DNA from: CAITSH01 sp945892985
GTDB lineage: Bacteria > Pseudomonadota > Gammaproteobacteria > Burkholderiales > SG8-39
DNA: 57,756 bases
Assembly: GCA_945892985.1 (NCBI GenBank)
Contig: CAMDDU010000025.1
Location: 1 to 57,756 of the forward strand
Direction of reading: 5' to 3'
Part shown: positions 1-7,281 of the stretch, piece by piece
Layout: each line of letters starts with the position of its first letter
Numbering within the stretch: position 1 is the first letter of the stretch
Translations under genes and position numbers: made by a program
Notes under the pieces: model-generated
What the model saw: the letters and a program-made list of their open reading frames with translations, nothing else
Database searches by the model: none
What the model was told of the DNA's origin: nothing

Positions 1-2
1 TA

Positions 3-856
3 GGGGCTGTTGACATTCAAGCGAGCCAGACGAAGGTGCAGACCAGATGCAAGAAGGCCATATAGTGGGGATCGAGTTTTTCGTATCGCGTGGCAACACG
101 CCGAAAGTGCTTGATGCGCGCGAAGAAGCGTTCGATCAGGTTGCGATCTTTGTACAAATGGGCGTCGTAGGCCCTGAGTTGCGTTCGGTTGGAGCGAGGC
201 GGGATTACCGCTTGCGCGCCGTTGACCTGGATGAGCCGAACCAAAGCATCGGCATCGTAGCCCTTGTCTGCGATGACCGCATCGGTTTGGATGCCCGCGA
301 TCAACTCCGGGGAGCGCTCGATATCGGCAATCTGGCCCGCACTCAGTATCAATCGCAGCGGATTGCCCAAAGCATCCACCGCGGTGTGAATTTTGGTGCT
401 CAGTCCGCCGCGCGAGCGCCCGATCGCTTGCGCGCCTTTTTTTTGGCAGCGCCAGACGAATGCTGGTGCGCGCGCACGATGGTGCTGTCCAGAAACACTT
501 CTTCAAAGTCCGCATCCTTTGCCAGTTCTGCAAATGCTCTTTGCCAAACTCCGTTGTTCGACCAGCGCCCAAAGCGCTTGTACACACTATTCCAACGCCC
601 AAATTCAGCAGGAAGATCACGCCACGGACTACCGGTGCGTGCTATCCACAGTACTGCCTCAATAAACTGCCGGTTATCCGCACCAGTACGACCCGGGTCC
701 CCAGCCTTGCCGGGCAACATCGACTCCAAACGCCGCCACTGATCATCACGCAACCATCGACGAACCATCCTGACCTCCCGCAAATATCAGGATGTAAACA
801 GATTTCCGGCTACGTTAACAGCCCCCACCCATAAAATATTGAATGTCAACAGCCCC
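3..856 (-). mobile_element. IS5-family (IS427-like group) insertion sequence, complete
   Basis: A complete insertion sequence of about 854 bp. The left end reads GGGGCTGTTGACATTCAA and its exact reverse complement closes the right end (839-856). Both ends are flanked by TA (1-2 and 857-858), which fits a 2-bp TA target duplication, although TA is self-complementary and could also be counted in the repeats. The single transposase gene on the minus strand fills the element. The perfect repeats and intact frames suggest a recent, possibly active copy. It lies in the flank of the displaced moaC 3' end, outside the integrative element. Confidence 0.93.
17..783 (-). CDS. IS5-family DDE transposase, made by -1 ribosomal frameshifting
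   Basis: Transposase that cuts and rejoins the IS ends. It is split over two frames: the first (783-400, 127 codons) carries the N-terminal DUF4096-like DNA-binding part with WLRDDQW and GRWNSVYKRFGRW, and the start of the DDE catalytic domain (first Asp in VFLDSTIVRAHQ). The second frame (ending at 17) carries ADKGYDAD with the second Asp and the NLIERFFARIKHFRRVATRYEK segment with the catalytic Glu. They overlap at a run of eight A on the coding strand (T at 437-444). A -1 slip there gives AKKKGAQAIGRSRGGLSTK, the usual family sequence, so the break is programmed rather than damage. The fused product is about 254 residues, normal for the group. Confidence 0.9.
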
Positions 857-858
857 TA

Positions 859-1260
859 GGGTTTTCCTGATATTTTTTTGACACTTGGGGTTTTTGACAT
901 CCGGGTTTTTTGACATTTGGTAATTCGGTAACTTGCTTTACCCTGTCCTATGTTGGCTCAGGAAGTGGCGTTGCCATTCGCACGATCGCGGTGTAACTGA
1001 GTGCGTCTTGGGGCACGAACAGGTCTGCTGTTAATTCGGGCGTGGCTGGGGGTTCATTCAAGCGCCGCCGGCAATTTCCTGGCTGGGAGGGCGGCCAGGC
1101 TGCATATTTAGCCATGGCGTAAGGTCTTCACGCATTTTGGGCTGATGCAGTCCTCTTTCCAGCCCTTTAGGTTTAGCTCTGGCGCGACTTCATCCCTGTG
1201 ATGGACAGGAATGGGACAGACTTCATTTTCTCCGCTTTATTGCCAACTGCAAGTTAGTGG
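859..1260. other. Gene-free stretch between the IS and the moaC remnant
   Basis: About 400 bp with no convincing coding frame on either strand. The only structure I see is the threefold 16-bp repeat next to the IS end (separate entry). By position this should be old chromosomal DNA downstream of the original moaC, now interrupted by the IS. The cytosine- and guanine-rich patches and short open frames look like decayed sequence, but no parent gene is recognisable. Confidence 0.5.
874..919. repeat. Three tandem 16-bp repeats around TTTTTGACAY
   Basis: The motif TTTTTGACA followed by a short T/C and G-rich tail occurs three times, with TTGACA at 878, 894 and 910, exactly 16 bp apart. The repeat starts about 15 bp outside the IS right end. 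It resembles the inner part of the IS terminal repeat (TTGACATT), so it may come from imperfect IS activity. It could also be a cluster of -35-like hexamers, but no matching -10 elements follow. Confidence 0.6.
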
Positions 1261-1401
1261 CTACCCTCGCGCTAACCAATGACCCGATTTGCTACCGGAT
1301 TTTTCGATTAGGCCGATGGCCTCGATATGCATACCCCGGTCGACGGCCTTGCACATGTCGTAGATGGTGAGCAGGGCCACTTGCACGGCGGTGAGGGCTT
1401 T
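1261..1401 (-). pseudogene. moaC: Displaced 3' end of moaC (46 codons and stop)
   Basis: The minus strand reads KALTAVQVALLTIYDMCKAV, then DRGM and KSGSKSGHWLARG and a stop, in one open frame. This is the C-terminal part of MoaC, the cyclic pyranopterin monophosphate synthase of molybdenum cofactor synthesis. It matches the end of the intact moaC at 8341-8838 (YDMCKAVDRGM, LLEKHGGKSGSFVAAK) but with many silent and some amino acid differences, so it is a diverged homologous end rather than a fresh duplication. It lacks any start. The simplest reading is that it is the host gene's original 3' end, pushed 7.1 kb away when the integrative element inserted and supplied a new end. The part upstream of the core (1360-1401) would then be element DNA. 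Confidence 0.82.
1349..1359. other. Candidate left attachment core (attL)
   Basis: TTGCACATGTC, identical to the right copy at 8429-8439 and lying at the same codon positions of moaC (Asp-Met-Cys-Lys). Homology continues on both sides with scattered differences (about 33 of 37 bases). That is expected when an element carries its own moaC segment to rebuild the gene. The core is the longest identical block and therefore the likely crossover region. Confidence 0.65.
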
Positions 1402-1404
1402 ATA

Positions 1405-1482
1405 CAAATCAACAACTTACAGCACACGGCGTTTAATCGCTTGACCCAATCCTGTGTGTTTAGTTGGACAAAATTTGGACAA
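1405..1482. repeat. Left integrase arm-like repeats
   Basis: Two motifs lie just inside the left core. At 1405-1432 is ACAAATCAACAACTTACAG followed by CACGGCG, which recurs in inverted orientation at 8308-8334 inside the right end. At 1462-1482 is a 21-bp motif with two GGACA blocks, which recurs in the same orientation at 8278-8298 with 19 of 21 bases identical. Repeats placed this way on both flanks of an attachment core suit binding sites for the integrase or an accessory excision factor. Confidence 0.55.
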
Positions 1483-1830
1483 GATTTCTTGCCCGATGCA
1501 AGTTTACGTTACGCGCAAAGTTTGTCTAGACCGCGCTTAATGCCGGTGCTGGGTTAGATTTGGCAAATGTCTGACCCCCACCGTACCCCCCCCCCAATTC
1601 TGAAATGGGTCCCCCTCAGACAGTGTGAACCATGATCTGCGCAAACAATTGGCTTATTGGTTAAGATGAAATAGCCGACCAATGCCTTGATGTATCTTTG
1701 GTGCTTGAGAAAATGATTACACCAGGGAAAGCCAAGTCACTCTGGCGATGATTGGCGCATGTCATGACAAGTAGGTACTGGTCAGCAAGCGTTGGTTTGT
1801 CTGGGTAACTCCGACAGAAATAAAAATTGA
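1483..1830. other. Gene-free stretch at the left end of the element
   Basis: About 350 bp without a credible gene. It contains a ten-base C run (about 1586-1597) between TGTCTGACCCCC and a later CTCAGACAG, a loose inverted arrangement. The sequence becomes AT-richer to the right, towards the caspase fragment, and probably holds more of that decayed gene, but I cannot follow a frame before 1831. Confidence 0.45.
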
Positions 1831-1998
1831 TTGCTCACTCGTGTCTTCGCTCAAGAAGTCCAAAAGCCAAATGTCAGAATCGACCGTGTTGTTAAGAACG
1901 CACGAAACCAAGTTTCTGAATTAGCCAAGTCGGTCGGTCACGAACAAGCCCCTACAAACTACATTCAAGTCTTAGGTGACTTCTACTTTAAGAGATAA
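1831..1998 (+). pseudogene. C-terminal remnant of a second caspase-like gene
   Basis: A 55-codon open frame preceded directly by a stop (1828-1830) and with only a TTG at its head. It reads LTRVFAQEVQKPNVRID, then VVKNARNQV, SKSVG-like residues, and NYIQVLGDFYFKR. This matches the end of the caspase fold in the intact gene 3 bp downstream, where the corresponding line is YTSVLLEQIKQ, IEQVLKRVVSGVKVASKGQQEP and GSIEGDFCF. Shared landmarks are the T-x-V start, the V-K/R spacing, and the terminal GDF-x-F strand. The catalytic His and Cys parts are missing, so this is a truncated paralogue or recombined relic. Confidence 0.65.
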
Positions 1999-2001
1999 AT
2001 C

Positions 2002-3036
2002 ATGTTGTATCGAATCATTGCTGCAATCATTGTGGGATTGGTTTGCTTATCTGCCAATGCACAGCAGAAAGAGCAACGGGTTGCTTTGGTTATTGGGAAT
2101 AGCTCATACAAGTCTTTACCCTTAAAGAATCCAGTCAATGACGCACGGGATATGGCTAACAGTTTAAGAGGTTATGGCTTTACAGTTATTGAGCGAACAA
2201 ATCTAACAACGCGTCAAGTTGGGCAGACATTGCGTGAGTTCCGCAATAAGTTGACACCCGGCAGCGTTGCTGTGGTTTTTTATGCTGGTCATGGCTTGCA
2301 GATCAAAGGAGAGAACTATCTCCCCACTGTCGATGCTGAGATCAATGGCGAAGAAGATGTCCCGATGCAAAGCTTATCGACTAGGCAAGTCATGGATGTG
2401 TTGGGTGAAGCTAAGACTCGTATGAACCTAGTGTTTCTAGATGCCTGCCGTGATAACCCATACGCTAGAAGCTTCAGGTCTGGTAGCCGAGGCATTGCAA
2501 AAGAAAACGCTCCGTCTGGCACCTTGATTTCGTTTGCAACGCGACCCGGAAGTGTTGCAGGGGATGGCGACGGGCGAAATGGTATTTACACTTCTGTTTT
2601 GCTTGAGCAGATCAAGCAATCCAATCAACCCATTGAGCAGGTGCTGAAGCGTGTAGTTAGTGGCGTCAAGGTTGCATCTAAGGGGCAGCAGGAGCCTTGG
2701 ATGGAGGGGAGCATTGAGGGTGATTTTTGTTTCGCCAGTTGCAATTCCACATCTGTAAATGAAAAAAATAATGTAACAATTTCACCGGCTGAGATTGAGG
2801 AAAAGTTTTGGAATGACGCTAAAGCAGCGGGTAACAAAGAAGCATATGAGGCTTACTTAGAGAGTTATCCTAAGGGCAGGTATTTTAGTTTAGCAAAGGC
2901 AAATATTTCGCGACTTACCGCTGCTCAGGGTGTACCACCCGTCTCTGCTGGTGCAACTCAACTCAATACGCAGAGTAACGTGATAAATTCAAACCGTGTA
3001 AACTCTGGCTCCAAAAAGCCGTGGTATGAACAATAG
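2002..3036 (+). CDS. Secreted caspase-like (peptidase C14) protein
   Basis: A 344-residue caspase-family cysteine protease with a signal peptide (hydrophobic core to about residue 18, cleavage after SANA), so it should act in the periplasm. The fold starts at RVALVIGNSSY. The catalytic His97 lies in FYAGHG and Cys149 in DACRDNP, so both dyad residues are present. The p10-like part ends at GDFCF near residue 245. A C-terminal region around residues 262-310 (EEKFWNDAKAAGNKEAYEAY, ESYPKGRYF) resembles the short repeat seen behind many bacterial caspase domains. The gene is clearly AT-richer than the chromosome. It follows the caspase remnant by 3 bp and slightly precedes the Bug-type gene, so the two are probably co-transcribed. 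Substrate unknown. Confidence 0.85.
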   Translation: MLYRIIAAIIVGLVCLSANAQQKEQRVALVIGNSSYKSLPLKNPVNDARDMANSLRGYGFTVIERTNLTTRQVGQTLREFRNKLTPGSVAVVFYAGHGLQIKGENYLPTVDAEINGEEDVPMQSLSTRQVMDVLGEAKTRMNLVFLDACRDNPYARSFRSGSRGIAKENAPSGTLISFATRPGSVAGDGDGRNGIYTSVLLEQIKQSNQPIEQVLKRVVSGVKVASKGQQEPWMEGSIEGDFCFASCNSTSVNEKNNVTISPAEIEEKFWNDAKAAGNKEAYEAYLESYPKGRYFSLAKANISRLTAAQGVPPVSAGATQLNTQSNVINSNRVNSGSKKPWYEQ

Positions 3037-3049
3037 ATTGGAGATGGTA

Positions 3050-3988
3050 ATGAAGTTTTTTTTAGTCCCCAAATACAAAATTGCCGCATTAGGTTTTTTG
3101 GTGCAACTGATTTTAGGTGCTAATCAATTGTGCGCTCAAGAATTAAGTATTTTGGTGCCTTACGCATCGCAGGGGCCCACTGATGTAGCAGTTCGTGCAT
3201 TGGCAAGAAACATGGCCATAAAATATTCTAATGGCGTCAAGGTTCATAATAAATTAGGCGAATCTGGATTATTAGGATTAAGGGAGTTTGTAAATGCCTC
3301 CAGTATTGACTCTACACTTATTCTGCTTAATTCAAATACATTTTTACTTGCTGCGGTGAAAGAGCCTCGGCTTCTTGAGGGGATCAGGCCAATTAGCCTT
3401 ATCGCACTTTCACCAATGGTGTTGATATCAAATAAGTCTTGGAGCACAATAGTCGCTGAGGCAAATCGAAAAAAATCAATAAAAATTGGTACTTCTGTAC
3501 CTGGATCAGCTTCACATTTGTGTGCATTACAAATAGCTGAAGCTATTGGTGTGAGCCCTGATTTGGTCAGTTACAAAGGCACCGCTCCACTATTGTCGGA
3601 ACTATTTGCAAAGAACATTGAATATGCCTGTATTGAAATGAGTGCAAGTTTACCACTCTATCTTAGTCAGGGAAATATTACCGCTGCTGCAATTTCATCT
3701 GATGAAGCAATCGCGACTTTACCCAATATACCTACGTTTGAATCTTTGGGTGTTAATAATATAACCAAAGGGCAATGGTCGATCCTTGCTTCCCATGCAC
3801 AATCATCAAATAATTTTAACTTGTATTCCGCAGATGCAGTTCGTACGGCACTTCAACAGAAACTAAATGTGCCAAGCGGTTTATTTAACTTTATCCCGTC
3901 TGAAGCTGTGTCTAATGAGAAGGCTATTTATTTTGTGCAAAGAGAGTTTGCAAAAACCAAGCCGTATTTAAGTAGATTGGCAAATTAA
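3050..3988 (+). CDS. Orphan Bug/TctC-family solute-binding protein
   Basis: A periplasmic binding protein of the Bug (TctC) family that normally captures small carboxylates or amides for tripartite tricarboxylate transporters. Evidence: a signal peptide ending near ANQLCAQ, then LSILVPYASQGPTDVAVRAL (the family opening, usually VPFAPGGPTD), IKIGTSVPGSASHL in the middle, and ISSDEAIATLPNIPTFESLG near the C-terminus. Three ATGs compete (3044, 3050, and an earlier one at 3026); 3050 is best placed behind GGAG at 3039-3042. Length is about 312 residues, normal. No TctA or TctB membrane genes are near. It sits directly after the caspase gene and is similarly AT-rich, so it may be a ligand sensor for that protein rather than a transporter part. 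Confidence 0.83.
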   Translation: MKFFLVPKYKIAALGFLVQLILGANQLCAQELSILVPYASQGPTDVAVRALARNMAIKYSNGVKVHNKLGESGLLGLREFVNASSIDSTLILLNSNTFLLAAVKEPRLLEGIRPISLIALSPMVLISNKSWSTIVAEANRKKSIKIGTSVPGSASHLCALQIAEAIGVSPDLVSYKGTAPLLSELFAKNIEYACIEMSASLPLYLSQGNITAAAISSDEAIATLPNIPTFESLGVNNITKGQWSILASHAQSSNNFNLYSADAVRTALQQKLNVPSGLFNFIPSEAVSNEKAIYFVQREFAKTKPYLSRLAN

Positions 3989-4057
3989 AAATTCGTAAGC
4001 AATCGATTATTGACATAGATAAATTTTTGTCTTGAAAGATAAATATTTTTTTATTAA

Positions 4058-4399
4058 TTAAAATATCTGAGTAACCGGCTTTCTGCCGGGAGTTCTAGGT
4101 CCAGCCAAGATCTTCAGCGCATTACCAATTTCTTCCAGAACGCGGATTCGACGCATACCCTCAGCCCGTTCGGTTCGCGCTTTGCGCGTTGCATTGCCGT
4201 GAATGGTTTTAGCATCGGCGCAACGCTGTCTGCCTTGCGCAGTCTTTGGGCCTGTTGAAGCCCCGCCATGGAAACGGCACAGAGTTTTTCCCTTTGAGGC
4301 AGGGGCTCGGCATTGCTGCTTAGTGCGCTTAGACTGGGCTTGGCACTGAGTACAGGTGATTCGCCCGCCTGCTGTTCGAAAAGTAAAGTTTTTTGACAT
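4058..4399 (-). CDS. HGGxSTG-motif small element protein
   Basis: A 113-residue basic protein. Residues about 16-60 read CTQCQAQSKRTKQQCRAPA and then LCRFHGGASTGPKTAQGR. The four cysteines with the His of HGG form a likely zinc-binding knuckle, and HGGxSTGPKT is the signature of a family found almost only in phages, plasmids and islands. Its molecular role is unknown to me. The C-terminal half is helical and charged (RTERAEGMRRIRVLEEIGNA). It is transcribed in the same direction as the primase and integrase, opposite to the caspase cargo, with which it ends convergently. Confidence 0.75.
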   Translation of the reverse strand: MSKNFTFRTAGGRITCTQCQAQSKRTKQQCRAPASKGKTLCRFHGGASTGPKTAQGRQRCADAKTIHGNATRKARTERAEGMRRIRVLEEIGNALKILAGPRTPGRKPVTQIF

Positions 4400-4492
4400 G
4401 GATTTACACCTTCATAGGGCTCCGGACGGGCTTAACATTTAAATTAATCACAGGACCTCTTGAACCAGCCACTGGTTGCCTGCCTTGAAATG

Positions 4493-4597
4493 TTGGTTGC
4501 CTTGGTTCTCTTGATCTTCTTGAGTGCCTTGATTACCTTGAGTATGTTGAGCTTCTTGATGTAGTACCAAAGATCGAAGGAACTCAAGCATCTCAAG
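4493..4597. repeat. 9-bp periodic TTGA repeats and a large imperfect hairpin
   Basis: TTGA recurs every 9 bp at 4511, 4520, 4529, 4538, 4547 and 4556, preceded in phase by TTGG at 4493 and 4502. On the other side of a short spacer, CTCAAG occurs at 4583 and 4592, again 9 bp apart but inverted. As a result 4536-4560 can pair with 4572-4597 into an imperfect hairpin with arms of about 25 nt (CCTTGAG at both tips) and a loop of about 11 nt. It lies between two small element genes and downstream of the primase-helicase. Candidate roles are a replication origin, a structured RNA, or a repeat-coding frame; the sequence alone does not decide. Confidence 0.7.
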
Positions 4598-4609
4598 GTA
4601 TTCACAGGG

Positions 4610-5002
4610 TCAGTATTGATCTCCTTGTCGTTTAGCCTCTTCGGCTGTGTCAAACCACTTGCCCTGAACCATCATTTGGTTAATGACCAAATACCACTTT
4701 CCGCTCTTGGCTTGTTTGACCGTCATGGTGCAATCGCGTCGAACACAGTGATACCCGCCGGATTTTGTTTGCCGCCAGCCAACCGCCATTTGAACCCTTC
4801 TTTCAAGAAGATCAAGCTGATCATCAAGAACCGCTTTTTCCATCAAGGCCATCGCCTCTTCAGGACTTTGGAAGCCTTCTTCCGTGAAGTGGTTGTCGTA
4901 CACGCCAAACCATTCACCGTTGCGCTGATAGACAGTCATAACGTCATCAGTGCCAATGACCCAGACATAGTTCCCGTTTGAGTTTTCACGCCATTCAGAC
5001 AT
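4610..5002 (-). CDS. Hypothetical element protein
   Basis: A 130-residue protein that I cannot assign to a family. It has two similar beta-rich halves: NSNGNYVWVIGTDDVMTVYQ with GEWFGVYDNHF-EEGFQSPEEAMALM at the N-terminus, and TKSGGYHCVRRDCTMTVKQ with GKWYLVINQ-VQGKWFDTAEEAKR at the C-terminus. Both follow the order Y-x-WxV, T-x-tV, G-x-WY, w-FxTaEEA, so it is an internal duplication of a roughly 55-residue unit, joined by a helix (LDDQLDLLERRVQMA). The start has GGAGAACAGC-like sequence just upstream. It lies 10 bp after the primase gene in the same direction, and its 3' end touches the repeat region. Confidence 0.7.
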   Translation of the reverse strand: MSEWRENSNGNYVWVIGTDDVMTVYQRNGEWFGVYDNHFTEEGFQSPEEAMALMEKAVLDDQLDLLERRVQMAVGWRQTKSGGYHCVRRDCTMTVKQAKSGKWYLVINQMMVQGKWFDTAEEAKRQGDQY

Positions 5003-5012
5003 TGCTGTTCTC

Positions 5013-7052
5013 CTAGGCTGTGAGCAATGTCCAAGTCCAACCGCTCCCGACTTTTTCGCTCGTGATCAGCATGGTGCTTTTTGCCCTGAGCACACTAGAC
5101 CAAGAAATTCCCGCAGCTTTCGCTGCCGCTTGGATTTCTTCAACAGCGAGTGCCCCAGCAGCCAATTCCTCTGCCAAGAAGCCTTTGGCAACACCCACTG
5201 CATCCTGCTTATTTGCCTTTGGAGGGGTCAAAAGTTCAGCCACTGAACGGTTGGTAGGCTGGTCCCAAACGATGTAGGACGACTTAAATGTCTGCCCGCC
5301 ATACTGGATCAGTTTTTCAGCAATGTGGTACTGGTAGCCGAGTCGATCGTCGCCGATGTTGTTTTTGACTGGCAACATAAAGCGCTGCTTGGTAAGCGGA
5401 TCTTCAGCCACCATGAATCCAACACGCGGCGCTGCTGTCCAGGCTGTTGAGCCTGAGAAACGCTGCTGTGCTCCACCATCGGTGCGTTTGTTCAGGTGAA
5501 CGATCAACAAAATCATCGCACCAGTATCTTGGGCCAATGTCCCAAGCGGCATCAACACCCGTCGGACATCGCTGTCCTTGTAGCTATCAACCTTTGTGCC
5601 GAGGTAAGCACTGGGTGGATCAATAATGATGAGCTTAACGTTACCAATTTGCAAAGCGCGATCTCGCAATTCGGCAATATCCAAATCAAGCTGGAACATG
5701 TCAACGTCTGCGCCCTCACGGGCAACCCCTTCAACAATGTGAACCTTTGAGATGTCGGCACCGGCAGCGTCAAGTCGAGGCCGAATCGTACGAGCAGCGT
5801 CGTCTTCGTTTGCAAGGATGATGACTGAACCCAAGTTGTTAAAACCACCAGTTCCCGGCAAGCCTTTACCTGTGGTGACACCTGCTGCCAAGTTGATTGA
5901 GATTTGACTCTTACCAAGCCCGGGCTGACCACCAATGACTGCCAACATGCCAAGGGGAAAACTCTGATCGACCAGCCATTCAACGTGTTCGGGTTTAATA
6001 TCTGCGGCGCGGACCGTTACAAGTCGGCCAGATGGTTTGAACTGTTGAGCTTGTGACTTTGATGGCAATGGTCCTGAATATCCAGCTTGTTTGGCGTGAT
6101 GTACCAAAGTGCCAAATCCAATGCCACGTGATGCATCAAAACCATCCCAAACGCGATTGAAGGCGTCTTCGTCCCACGTCGCGCCTCGAGAACTCCATGA
6201 GCGTGCCAAGTCATAAGAGCAATCCCAGCCAGTAGCGGCAACAGCCCAGACGACATCGCGCCACTCGCAATACCCAATGTCTGGATCAATTGCCAACAGC
6301 ATTACATTGACTACTGCAGTGTTTGCGTCCGTTACAGGGCTGTCGAACTTTTTGACCGATGTGTGTTTTCCTCGCGTCATCACCAAAGCCGGAAATTTAA
6401 GCAAGGCCTGGTCGATGGCCAACGCCATCTCATCGAATCCAAGTGGCCCTTCACCCGTCTCCCCAAGCCTCGCCAGCTTTGGGTTTTCGGAATCACGAAA
6501 GTTCAACGTCCCGGGGACGCGCAAAATCCGAGCCGCATCTGCGGTGATGGGGTCAGCGTCCAGAAACATTCGGCCAGCCAAGTCTTGGAGTTTGTCGGCG
6601 ACTGGCTGCCACTCCTCGCGCTTGATAACCTCAGTGAATACCCAAATGGCGTGAACACCATAACCAGTGAGGTTGGTCAGCGTTGGCTGGGGAAGATCAG
6701 TGTGGAGGAGGAAGCCTTGCAATGCGGCTTGGACCGCTTCAACCGTTTCGTATTTGCTGTCTTCATGTGCGTCTACATCAAGCCAAAGTGAACAGAGGCA
6801 TTCCGCATTGTCTTGAGACCGGGATGCGTTCGGGTCGGAGTAAGTCGCCATCGAAACCCATGTGTCAGCTTGACCGCCATTGGCAGTAATCAGTGCTAAC
6901 GCTTGAGCCTCATTGGTAAAGTGCTTTTCGTAGTAAGTACCTTTGGCTGGTTTGAAGCCTAAAACACCCGGGCCAGTTCTAACCAGTTTGAGGAACTCAA
7001 TATGCTGAGTGCCTAGATTTTCAGCTTTGGTATCAAGGTCAAATGTGATCAC
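5013..7052 (-). CDS. Primase-polymerase / RepA-type helicase fusion replication protein
   Basis: A replication protein of about 679 residues joining three parts. The N-terminal archaeo-eukaryotic-type prim-pol domain has the metal-binding pair in SLWLDVDAHED (Asp92 and Asp94) and the later ADAARILRVPGTLNFR motif. A PriCT-2-like domain follows (EWRDVVWAVAATGWD through FGTLVHHAKQAGY). The C-terminal RecA/RepA-type ATPase has Walker A GGQPGLGKSQ (Lys near 381) and Walker B LIIIDPPSAYL, and ends in a winged-helix-like tail. It should prime and unwind the element's own DNA. I chose the GTG at 7052 because GGAG lies 7 bp upstream; the longer frame would need a TTG at 7076 without a site. Such fusions are typical of satellites and islands. 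Confidence 0.85.
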   Translation of the reverse strand: MITFDLDTKAENLGTQHIEFLKLVRTGPGVLGFKPAKGTYYEKHFTNEAQALALITANGGQADTWVSMATYSDPNASRSQDNAECLCSLWLDVDAHEDSKYETVEAVQAALQGFLLHTDLPQPTLTNLTGYGVHAIWVFTEVIKREEWQPVADKLQDLAGRMFLDADPITADAARILRVPGTLNFRDSENPKLARLGETGEGPLGFDEMALAIDQALLKFPALVMTRGKHTSVKKFDSPVTDANTAVVNVMLLAIDPDIGYCEWRDVVWAVAATGWDCSYDLARSWSSRGATWDEDAFNRVWDGFDASRGIGFGTLVHHAKQAGYSGPLPSKSQAQQFKPSGRLVTVRAADIKPEHVEWLVDQSFPLGMLAVIGGQPGLGKSQISINLAAGVTTGKGLPGTGGFNNLGSVIILANEDDAARTIRPRLDAAGADISKVHIVEGVAREGADVDMFQLDLDIAELRDRALQIGNVKLIIIDPPSAYLGTKVDSYKDSDVRRVLMPLGTLAQDTGAMILLIVHLNKRTDGGAQQRFSGSTAWTAAPRVGFMVAEDPLTKQRFMLPVKNNIGDDRLGYQYHIAEKLIQYGGQTFKSSYIVWDQPTNRSVAELLTPPKANKQDAVGVAKGFLAEELAAGALAVEEIQAAAKAAGISWSSVLRAKSTMLITSEKVGSGWTWTLLTA

Positions 7053-7079
7053 GCTGTATCTCCAAAATCGTTGCAAGAT

Positions 7080-7130
7080 GTTGGAGACCAGACAAAAAGT
7101 TCAGTCCCCAACGGTTTAGGTTGGAGACCA
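7080..7130. promoter_or_regulatory. Repeated operator-like motif upstream of the primase gene
   Basis: GTTGGAGACCA occurs at 7080-7090 and again at 7120-7130, and a third, inverted form (AGTCCCCAAC) lies between them at about 7103-7111. Two direct copies with an inverted copy in the middle, just upstream of the primase-helicase, look like binding sites for a repressor or replication regulator. The remaining DNA to the integrase end (7131-7281) holds no gene I can support; no AlpA or Xis-like protein was found there. Confidence 0.5.
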
Positions 7131-7281
7131 TCTTTTTGTAGCGGCCCTTCGGCGATACGCACCGGGCGATGCTGGCTAATTCATGTGCATGGCACTCTGG
7201 GACAGCCATCCCTTATGACGGTCATGGACAGTTCCCTGACCACGTAAATTATTTTAGCGGCGTGGAAATTTAAAGCAAGCC

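Noticed and set aside
1327..1557. 76-codon plus-strand frame
   Set aside because: It is antisense to the moaC remnant and then crosses the arm repeats; a similar shadow occurs antisense to intact moaC.
1586..1597. Run of ten C with loose inverted flanks
   Set aside because: Too short and imperfect to call a terminator or transposon end.
4444..4653. 69-codon minus frame with a three-residue repeat (x-I/L-K)
   Set aside because: It overlaps the 3' end of the 130-residue gene and its repeat follows from the 9-bp DNA repeat; no start signal. Kept only as a finding about the DNA repeat.
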